From contig CAZNRY010000025.1 in assembly GCA_964575675.1 (NCBI GenBank), forward strand, positions 1-29,600: a DNA stretch of 29,600 nucleotides, written 5' to 3'. This DNA is from CAZNRY01 sp964575675. GTDB lineage: Bacteria; Eisenbacteria; RBG-16-71-46; CAIMUX01; VGJL01. Every line of letters starts with the position of its first letter. The stretch's first letter is position 1. Position numbers and translations under genes: made by a program. Positions 23,934 through 29,600 of this stretch are shown here, in pieces. The notes below the pieces were generated by a model that saw only the letters and a list, made by a program, of their open reading frames with translations, was not told where the DNA came from and made no database searches.

Positions 23934-24129
23934 GCGGAGAGGGGCACTGCGGAAGCCGGCGGCGGGGACGGCCTGGCCCGCGGCTCGTTCGCCATGTCCC
24001 TACGCGCGACTGCTCCGGCGGTAGGCTGCCACGGCCATAGCGCCGTTCTTGCCTCGCCTGCGCTCTGGCGTCGCGCTACGAGACATGGCTGCACGCCCGC
24101 GGGCCTCGGGCGGCTCGTGCGGGGGGCGT

Positions 24130-25617
24130 TCAGCGATGAAGCGGAGCGATCCGCATCGGCGCGTCCCTCTGAAGGATGCCGCCGGGGCGGTCGGTGCTCC
24201 CGCTCGCCGTATAATCGCGATTTTGCGAGCCCGCGAAAACCATCAGCGCAAGGGCAGCGATCACGAGGGATTTCCAGACCGCGGGCCGCCGGAGGAGAAC
24301 GCGCCATTTGCCGGGCAACCTCGCCGCGATCGCCGCGATCGCGACGCCCTCGAGCGCAAAAATCGACGGGACCGTTGTCATCCCCAGACGGACGTAGCCG
24401 AAAAAGAGGACGCTCGCGAGAAACACGGTCGCGACGGGCAGGCAGAGGAGCACGAGTAGCCTGCCGTTGCCCCCCGCGCGAAGCAAGACGGCGGCTCCCA
24501 CCGCGGCCAGCAGAAGCTGCGCCAGCCACAATCCCGCAGGCGCGGGATGGAACAGGTCGACAGGAAGCCGCGTGCCCGTCCTCCCGAGGGGAACGTCCCA
24601 GGGAAGCCATCCGAGGTCCAGCGCGCGGAGCGTGATCGCGAGTTTCCGGAAAACGAGGGAGACGAAGCGTCCCGGATGCGCAGCGATCCAGTGGAGCCCC
24701 TCGTTCGTCCCGTGAAGGAAGTAGTGGCGGTGTTGGGGATCTCCGAGGTCGAGCACGGCAGTTTCGGAGCGCGAGGTGAGGATCCTGCGTTGGAACTCCC
24801 CGGTCGCGGAGTCGTTGTTCGCGAGCGCGAAGTTCAACGGTCCGTACGCGGTCAATGGGACGAATGTCGGCAGCTCGACCCCGAGCGAGCGGCCGGAGCG
24901 CGCGTTCCATTCGGTCAAGCGGACGGCATTGCGGATCGTCCAGGGCGCCAACGAGAGGATGAGGCCGATCGCCGCGGCGGCGAGGACGATCGCCCTCTTT
25001 CGGGAGAGCGTGCGCAAAAGTGGCGCGAGCCAGACGACCATGATCGTCGTTCCGAGGAGGATTCCCTCGGCGCGGGTGAGCGCGAGCACTCCGATCCCCG
25101 CGCCCAAGATCGCGGCCCGGAGAATCCCCGATCTTCCTTCCCGCGGGCGCGCGATTGCCGCGAGGAGGAGTCCTAATGAGAGCAGGATGTAGAGACCCTC
25201 GCTCGTCGCCGAGACGCCCAGCGTGTCGAGCCCGAAGGAGAAGGCGGCGAGCAGACCGGCCGCCAGCGCCGCCCCGCGTCCCGCGGAAGCTCGCAGCAGA
25301 ATGTAGAGCATGACCGGCACTCCCGCGCTTGCGACGCCGAGGACGGCTCGCACGAGAGTGTGCCGCACCGGATCGCCGGTCAGAGCGTGCAGCCCGGCCA
25401 GAACCAGGGGAAAGAGCGGGGGATGGAAGGGAATCCCGCTGTCGTAGGGCGCGCCGCGCAGAATCGCCTGTGCGTAGTTGTAGAACGTCTCCGCGTCGCC
25501 CTCGTAGAAGATCGGGAACGGCCAGGCTCGGTCGCGGCTGCCGAAGAGGAACGCGAGGCGCTCGGCGCACGCGAGAAGGAAGAGGACCCACGGCGCAGGG
25601 TCGCGACGAGGATGCAT
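24130..25617 (-). CDS. Glycosyltransferase family 39-like (PMT/ArnT type) membrane protein
   Basis: This membrane protein of 495 residues has about ten helices. Its first periplasmic loop has GDAETFYNYAQ (Asp41, Glu43) and, 25 residues on, the PMT_2-type FHPPLFPLVLAGL motif. These are hallmarks of GT-C enzymes that use a polyprenyl-phosphate sugar donor outside the inner membrane. The acceptor (lipid, glycan or protein) is unknown. The start at 25617 directly abuts the stop of the GT2 gene upstream (TAGATG), so the pair is surely co-expressed: the GT2 enzyme could make the polyprenyl-phosphate sugar that this one uses. The C-terminal 30 residues are polar and unlike known domains. Confidence 0.85.
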   Translation of the reverse strand: MHPRRDPAPWVLFLLACAERLAFLFGSRDRAWPFPIFYEGDAETFYNYAQAILRGAPYDSGIPFHPPLFPLVLAGLHALTGDPVRHTLVRAVLGVASAGVPVMLYILLRASAGRGAALAAGLLAAFSFGLDTLGVSATSEGLYILLSLGLLLAAIARPREGRSGILRAAILGAGIGVLALTRAEGILLGTTIMVVWLAPLLRTLSRKRAIVLAAAAIGLILSLAPWTIRNAVRLTEWNARSGRSLGVELPTFVPLTAYGPLNFALANNDSATGEFQRRILTSRSETAVLDLGDPQHRHYFLHGTNEGLHWIAAHPGRFVSLVFRKLAITLRALDLGWLPWDVPLGRTGTRLPVDLFHPAPAGLWLAQLLLAAVGAAVLLRAGGNGRLLVLLCLPVATVFLASVLFFGYVRLGMTTVPSIFALEGVAIAAIAARLPGKWRVLLRRPAVWKSLVIAALALMVFAGSQNRDYTASGSTDRPGGILQRDAPMRIAPLHR

Positions 25618-26355
25618 CTAGCCGTAATCCCCGCGCAGGCGGTTCATCCGAATCCGCAAGAGCTCGCCGAGCCCCCCCGCCGAATCCGACCATGCATCCT
25701 TCGCGGGGAGCAATTGATCCTGGTCCGGAATCGGAAGCTCGATCACCGAGTAGCTGTAGCGCCGGGCGAGATAGAGAATCTCGACGGCGAAGCTCGGTCC
25801 GTCGAGCTTCTGCCGCCGGAATATCTCGATCGCGGCCCGTCTCCGGTAGAGGTGGAAGAGGACGGGGGAGTGCAGCGCTCTTCGTCTTGTCAGGAGCTGA
25901 ATCGAAAGGCCGACCGACCGGGAGAGGATCTCGTTGCGAATCCGCACGGGAGGGAGCGGGCGCACTTGCGCCGTCCGTCGGGACGCGACGACGAGATCGT
26001 GCCCCCGATCGAGGAGGCGTTCCATCGCATCGATGAGCGAGACCGGGGCGGGAAGATCCGGTCCGATCAGGAGAACCCGTTCGCCGCGCGCGAGCAGAAT
26101 CCCATGGCGCGCTGCATATCCGCACCCTATGGGACCGGGATTGCGCAGCAGGAGGACGCCGGGCCGCGTGCGCGCGAAATCGACCACCTGCTGGCACGCC
26201 TCGCCGTCGCCCCCGTCGTCGACGACCAGGATCTCCCACCCCTCGCGCGGCCGCGCGAGGAGGTGCGCATGGACCGACTCGAGGGTCTGCCGGACCGCTC
26301 GAGCCTGATCCCTCATGGGGAGAACGACGCTCAGGCCGATGCTATCGCCGGACAT
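25618..26355 (-). CDS. Glycosyltransferase family 2 (polyprenyl-phosphate sugar synthase-like)
   Basis: This is a cytoplasmic GT-A enzyme of 245 residues. It opens with LSVVLPMRDQARAVRQTLESV. The nucleotide-binding WEILVVDDGGDG follows, and GPDLPAP stands where DPM1-like enzymes have DADLQ.P, so the first acidic residue of that motif is changed. The overall length and lack of membrane helices match dolichyl/undecaprenyl-phosphate mannose or glucose synthases. ATG 26355 is preferred because AGGGG lies 5-6 bases upstream; upstream in-frame codons from 26421 are unconvincing. It abuts the GT39-like gene and divergently faces the YugP-type peptidase. Confidence 0.85.
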   Translation of the reverse strand: MSGDSIGLSVVLPMRDQARAVRQTLESVHAHLLARPREGWEILVVDDGGDGEACQQVVDFARTRPGVLLLRNPGPIGCGYAARHGILLARGERVLLIGPDLPAPVSLIDAMERLLDRGHDLVVASRRTAQVRPLPPVRIRNEILSRSVGLSIQLLTRRRALHSPVLFHLYRRRAAIEIFRRQKLDGPSFAVEILYLARRYSYSVIELPIPDQDQLLPAKDAWSDSAGGLGELLRIRMNRLRGDYG

Positions 26356-26396
26356 GCCATCCCCTGGATCCACCGAGTTGTCGGTCGCGCAACGAT

Positions 26397-26425
26397 TTGC
26401 TAGCCTAGAAGACGGACCCAAGAAT
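26397..26425 (+). promoter_or_regulatory. Possible promoter for the YugP-type peptidase gene
   Basis: TTGCTA (26397-26402) and AAGAAT (26420-26425) are 17 bases apart, each matching four of six consensus positions. It would give a leader of about 75 bases. Confidence 0.3.
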
Positions 26426-26505
26426 CTTCCTGCGAGAACCTAACAGAGGATCTGGGGTTCTTCAATGGCCGCGACGCCTCGACCGGCTCCGGCAAGGAGT
26501 GCCAG

Positions 26506-27201
26506 ATGTTCTTCGATCCGATCTACCTGTTGTTCGTTGGTCCCGGGATGCTGCTGTCCATCGTCGCCCAGATCTGGGTGAAGAGCTCCTTCGCGCGCTT
26601 CTCCAAGGTGGGGGTGGCGACAGGGCTCTCCGGAGCGGACGCGGCGCAGCGAATCGTGAACCGGTCCGGGATCGGGGTGCGGGTCGAGAGGGTCGGCGGG
26701 TTCTTGTCCGATCATTACGATCCGCGGGACAAGGTCCTCAGGCTCTCCCCAGCCGTCTATGATGGCCGCTCCATCGCGAGCATCGGGGTCGCCGCGCACG
26801 AGGCGGGACACGCCCTGCAGCACGCCAACGGATACGCGCTGCTGCAGCTGCGAACGGCGGTTGTGCCAGCCGCGTCGATCGGCTCCAATCTCGCGATGCC
26901 GATCATGATCATCGGTATGTTGTTCCACTTCGCCGGGCTTCTCTACGCCGGCATCATCCTCTTCTCGGCGGTCGTGCTGTTCCAGTTGATCACCCTGCCG
27001 GTCGAGATCGACGCCTCGCGGCGGGCGTTGGCCCTCGTCAGGACCGAGGGGATCGTGGTCAGCGATGCGGAAGCGGCGGGCGCCCGAACGGTCCTGACCG
27101 CGGCGGCGATGACCTACGTGGCGGCGGCCGCCACGGCGATTCTCACCCTTCTCTATTTCCTGATGAAGGCGGGACTTCTCGGCGGCAGCCGGCGCGACTA
27201 G
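26506..27201 (+). CDS. YugP-type membrane zinc metallopeptidase
   Basis: This is an integral-membrane member of the Zn_peptidase_2 family, 231 residues. An N-terminal hydrophobic helix covers about residues 5-25. The family block DHYDPRDKVLRLSPAVYDG (70-87) is followed by the zinc motif HEAGH at 98-102 and a hydrophobic C-terminal half with about three helices. The cellular function of YugP is poorly known; related proteins are linked to envelope stress and membrane-protein turnover. AAGGAG lies 6-7 bases upstream of the ATG. It precedes rseP on the same strand, so two membrane proteases are encoded side by side. Confidence 0.92.
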   Translation: MFFDPIYLLFVGPGMLLSIVAQIWVKSSFARFSKVGVATGLSGADAAQRIVNRSGIGVRVERVGGFLSDHYDPRDKVLRLSPAVYDGRSIASIGVAAHEAGHALQHANGYALLQLRTAVVPAASIGSNLAMPIMIIGMLFHFAGLLYAGIILFSAVVLFQLITLPVEIDASRRALALVRTEGIVVSDAEAAGARTVLTAAAMTYVAAAATAILTLLYFLMKAGLLGGSRRD

Positions 27202-27247
27202 CCCCGCATGTCTCCTTGTGGAGACGGCCGCGGAAGCATAGTCTTAC

Positions 27248-27298
27248 GAGTTCTCAGCGAATACGGGCTCTCGGCGAAGATGAGTTCTCAGCGAAACT
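27248..27298 (+). repeat. Three tandem 17-bp repeats upstream of rseP
   Basis: Three consecutive 17-base units begin at 27248, 27265 and 27282 and share the core YTCTCRGCGAA. Copies one and three have TTCTCAGCGAA; copy two has CTCTCGGCGAA. Spacing is about 1.6 helical turns, so the sites would not all face the same side. They end 81 bases before the rseP ATG, suggesting a regulator-binding array or decayed iterons. Confidence 0.55.
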
Positions 27299-27379
27299 CG
27301 AGCCGTCGTTCGATCGTAGAGATCCATCCCCGGTAGACCCGGGTGACGGCATCGCGGTGCAGGCAGACAGGGAGATCTG

Positions 27380-28447
27380 ATGACTTACATCGTCTCGTTC
27401 GTGGTCGTCGTTGGGTTGATCATCATGGTTCACGAGCTCGGCCATTTCCTGGCCGCGCGGGCGGTCGGGATCCGGGTTGACCGGTTCTCGATCGGCTTCG
27501 GACCGAAGCTCCTCGCCTTCCAGCGGGGCGAGACCGAGTACCGCCTCTCGTGGGTGCCGCTAGGCGGGTACGTGAAGATGGCGGGGATGATCGACGAGTC
27601 GCTCGAAAACCCCAACGACTTCGACCCGAACGATCAACGCCTCTTCATGAACCGCAAGGTCTGGCAGAAGGTCTTGACCGTCTCGGCCGGCGTCATCATG
27701 AACATGGTCCTCGCGGCGGTCGTTCTGTGGGGCGTCTATGCGACCCGCGGCGTTCCGACCCTTCCTGCGCAGGTGCCGACCGTCATCGATCGTCCCGTGT
27801 CGGGATACCCCGCGTCGAAGGCGGGACTGCAGCGCGGCGACAAGATCTTGGCCGTGGACGGCAACCAGGTCGCCCTCTGGGAAGACCTCGTCAAGCAGAT
27901 CTACGACCGTCCCGGCAAGGAAGTCCGAATCGACTTCGAGCGAGCCGGCGAGCAGAAGAACATCGTTCTCACGACCCGCAGCGACAAGCAGGAGGGCAGT
28001 GACCAGCCGATCGGCAAGATCGGGATCATGCCGCAGCCGGTCTTCGAGAGGCTCGGCGTCGGCAAGGCCTTCACCTACGGTTGCATCATGACCTGGACGA
28101 TCCTCGATCGGACCGCGCGGTCGATCTGGATGCTGATCGCCGGCCAGGCATCGATCAAGGACCTCGCCGGGCCCGTCGGGATCGCCAGGATGACGGGCGA
28201 AACGGCCCGCCAGGGAATGGGGGATCTCGCCGAACTGTTGGCCCTGATAAGCGTGAACATCGGGTTCTTGAACATCCTCCCGATCCCCGCGCTCGACGGC
28301 GGGCACCTGGTCATGGTCCTCGTCGAGGGTGTCCGGCGCCGGCCCCTGAGCACGAAGTTCAAGCTCTGGGCGCAGCAGATCGGGATGGTCCTCTTGCTCG
28401 CGCTCGTCGCGGTCGTGGTCTTTAACGACTTCCTGAAGCTCCGCTAG
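27380..28447 (+). CDS. rseP: Site-2 intramembrane zinc protease
   Basis: RseP cleaves membrane-embedded anti-sigma factors and remnant signal peptides. This copy has 355 residues. HELGH at 18-22 lies in the first helix; the second zinc-ligand block is FLNILPIPALDGGHL near the C-terminus, so the active site is complete. A single PDZ domain covers about residues 115-215 (SGYPASKAGLQRGDKILAVDG), as in many non-enterobacterial S2Ps; E. coli has two. VPLGGYVKM follows the first ligand as usual. GGGAG lies 6-7 bases upstream of the ATG. It is 24 bases upstream of the dcyD-like gene and probably co-transcribed with it. Confidence 0.95.
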   Translation: MTYIVSFVVVVGLIIMVHELGHFLAARAVGIRVDRFSIGFGPKLLAFQRGETEYRLSWVPLGGYVKMAGMIDESLENPNDFDPNDQRLFMNRKVWQKVLTVSAGVIMNMVLAAVVLWGVYATRGVPTLPAQVPTVIDRPVSGYPASKAGLQRGDKILAVDGNQVALWEDLVKQIYDRPGKEVRIDFERAGEQKNIVLTTRSDKQEGSDQPIGKIGIMPQPVFERLGVGKAFTYGCIMTWTILDRTARSIWMLIAGQASIKDLAGPVGIARMTGETARQGMGDLAELLALISVNIGFLNILPIPALDGGHLVMVLVEGVRRRPLSTKFKLWAQQIGMVLLLALVAVVVFNDFLKLR

Positions 28448-28471
28448 CGGACGGCTGGGACCGCGGTTCCG

Positions 28472-29473
28472 ATGGGCCTTCCGTACCCTCCGCGCGTTTC
28501 CCTCGGCTGCTTTCCGACGCGCGTGGAACCTCTGAATCGCCTGCGCCTGCGCGCGGGTGCGCCCGTCTGGATCAAGCGCGACGACCAGACAGGTTCCGAT
28601 CTCTCGGGGAACAAGGTCCGCAAGCTCGAGTTCCTTCTGGCCGACGCCCTCGAGAGGCGGTGCGACATCGTCCTCACGTGCGGCGGCGTCCAGTCCAATC
28701 ACTGCCGGGCGACCTCGGTCGCCGCCCGCAGGCTGGGGATGGACTCCGTGCTCTTCCTCCGGGGTGAAGAACCTGCGCATCCGGACGGCAACCTTCTGAT
28801 CGATCGGCTCGTCGGCGCGCGCCTCGTGTACATCACGGCCGAGGAGTACGCGCGCCGCGGGGAGATCATGGCGGCTGCGGCTGCGCGCCTCGAGGGTGAC
28901 GGGCATCGGCCCTACGTGATTCCCGAGGGGGGATCCAACGCGCTCGGCGCGTGGGGCTACATCGCGATGATGGAGGAGCTCGCGCGCCAGGGATTCGCCG
29001 ACCGCGTCCGCCACATCTTCTGCGCGACGGGATCCGCGGGCACGCTGGCCGGGCTTCACCTGGCCCGGCATCTCCTCGGCCTTTCGATCCAGCCATGGGG
29101 CGTGGCGGTCTGCGACGACGGGCGCTATTTCCGGAGGCGCGTTCTTGAGATCGCCGAGGATTTTCGCGGGCAGTTCGGAATCGGCCCCGTCCTTTCGCCC
29201 GATGAGGTCCGCGTCGTGGAAGGCTACAAGGGGCCGGGCTACGCGATGACCTTCCCGCGCCTCCTCGATCTCATCCGGCACACCGCAGCCGAGGAGGGAC
29301 TGATCCTCGACCCCGTCTACACGGGCAAGGCCTTCCTCGCGATGAGCGATCTTCTTGCGGACGGGACGATCCCGCCCGATCAAGAGGTCGTCTTCATCCA
29401 CACGGGCGGGATCTTCAGCCTGTTCGCCTACCGCGACGAGTTGCTGCCGCCCTCGGGACCTCGCACGGCCTAG
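28472..29473 (+). CDS. D-cysteine desulfhydrase / ACC deaminase family PLP enzyme
   Basis: This is a fold-type II PLP enzyme of 333 residues. The Schiff-base lysine is Lys48 in LSGNKVRKLEF. The substrate-binding block GGVQSNHCRATSVAARRLG follows, then the phosphate-binding loop ATGSAGTLAGL and the C-terminal HTGGIFSLFAY. This arrangement is shared by DcyD, ACC deaminase and L-cysteate sulfo-lyase. D-cysteine desulfhydrase is the likeliest, because the segments match DcyD best by memory, but the substrate is not certain. It follows rseP by 24 bases without an obvious promoter. Confidence 0.9.
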   Translation: MGLPYPPRVSLGCFPTRVEPLNRLRLRAGAPVWIKRDDQTGSDLSGNKVRKLEFLLADALERRCDIVLTCGGVQSNHCRATSVAARRLGMDSVLFLRGEEPAHPDGNLLIDRLVGARLVYITAEEYARRGEIMAAAAARLEGDGHRPYVIPEGGSNALGAWGYIAMMEELARQGFADRVRHIFCATGSAGTLAGLHLARHLLGLSIQPWGVAVCDDGRYFRRRVLEIAEDFRGQFGIGPVLSPDEVRVVEGYKGPGYAMTFPRLLDLIRHTAAEEGLILDPVYTGKAFLAMSDLLADGTIPPDQEVVFIHTGGIFSLFAYRDELLPPSGPRTA

Positions 29474-29514
29474 CCATCAGCCGTTCGCATCCCTCAAGGG
29501 GACGAAAAACAAAC

Positions 29515-29540
29515 CGGGGCGGCCCGCATGGACCGCCCCG
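29515..29540. terminator. Hairpin terminator downstream of the dcyD-like gene
   Basis: CGGGGCGG (29515-29522) pairs perfectly with CCGCCCCG (29533-29540) around a 10-base loop, 42 bases after the PLP-enzyme stop. On the plus strand it is followed by TTCGATCA and then by the intron-like sequence, so the original T-tract may have been split. On the minus strand a T-rich run (GTTTGTTTTTCGTC) follows it, so it could also terminate leftward transcription. Confidence 0.7.
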
Positions 29541-29548
29541 TTCGATCA

Positions 29549-29600
29549 GTGCGCCCGGCATGGGCACAGACTTGGAGGTGGAAGTCCTCTCCTGAGCAGG
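29549..29600 (+). mobile_element. 5' end of a class C (IIC) group II intron, cut by window edge
   Basis: The sequence begins GTGCG, matching the GUGYG 5' end of group II introns. The first stem is GCCC-GGCAT-GGGC (29553-29565), and a second hairpin GAGG...CCTC encloses TGGAAGT (29575-29589). This order closely follows my recollection of the Oceanobacillus iheyensis IIC intron, whose RNA begins GUGUGCCCGGCAUGGG and continues with a GGG...UCCC hairpin. It lies 8 bases after a terminator-like hairpin on the same strand, the known insertion preference of class C introns. The catalytic domains and reverse transcriptase would lie to the right, outside the window. Confidence 0.72.

Noticed and set aside
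23867..26239. 790-codon minus-strand open frame over the glycosyltransferase pair
   Set aside because: It is a different frame of the same strand as the GT39-like and GT2 genes, with very high Arg/Ser/Pro content typical of GC-rich shadow frames.
27560..29401. 613-codon minus-strand open frame antisense to rseP and the PLP enzyme
   Set aside because: It is the reverse-frame shadow of two well recognised genes and spans their intergenic gap; composition is Asp/Arg/His-rich without motifs.
29549..29600. Tail of a minus-strand gene ending with TGA near 29547
   Set aside because: A short open frame exists there, but the intron-like 5' stems explain the sequence better.

Overview
The window is a GC-rich, gene-dense piece of a bacterial chromosome. 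Most genes are ordinary housekeeping, transport and envelope genes on both strands. A diderm of the FCB or Eisenbacteria/Krumholzibacteria type fits best. The evidence is a secreted M1-type peptidase ending in a FlgD-like C-terminal domain, a secreted Cys-rich protein built of GACC repeats with a TWG.IK..YR tail, a long IspG with an internal insertion, and an EF-P with an atypical tip loop. The phylum call is inference from protein style only; there is no rRNA here.

Layout. 1-2359 (minus): the 5' end of a PLP-dependent decarboxylase, translationally coupled to long-form ispG. 2360-2746: a noncoding divergent region with strong hairpins. 2747-5398 (plus): a complete znuACB-type metal ABC importer. 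5389-9471 (minus): an FKBP-type PPIase lipoprotein followed by a MacA adaptor, MacB-type ATPase and MacB-type permease, with no TolC-type outer-membrane gene nearby. 9748-12522 (plus): the large secreted M1 metallopeptidase. 12699-14953 (plus): a three-gene polar amino-acid ABC importer with a clear sigma70-like promoter. 15101-15138: a hairpin terminator shared by convergent genes. 15163-20761 (minus): the secreted GACC-repeat protein with its own promoter, efp, a WYL-domain regulator and an OPT-family transporter. 21122-23933 (plus): a small HEXXH protein and a membrane-TPR protein. 24130-26355 (minus): an abutting GT39-like and GT2 glycosyltransferase pair. 26506-29473 (plus): a YugP-type membrane metallopeptidase, rseP and a D-cysteine desulfhydrase/ACC deaminase-family enzyme.

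The most distinctive item is at the right edge. Eight bases after a terminator-like hairpin, the last 52 bases (29549-29600) look like the 5' end of a bacterial class C group II intron. These retroelements are known to insert just downstream of Rho-independent terminators. The body and reverse transcriptase would lie beyond the window.

No complete unknown defence or biosynthetic system is visible. The main novelty candidates are the GACC-repeat/TWG-tail secreted protein, the intron at the terminator, the structured noncoding region upstream of znuA, the 17-bp triple repeat upstream of rseP, and the uncharacterised HEXXH protein. Start codons were refined from Shine-Dalgarno spacing by eye; all family calls rest on recognised motifs, not on database searches.
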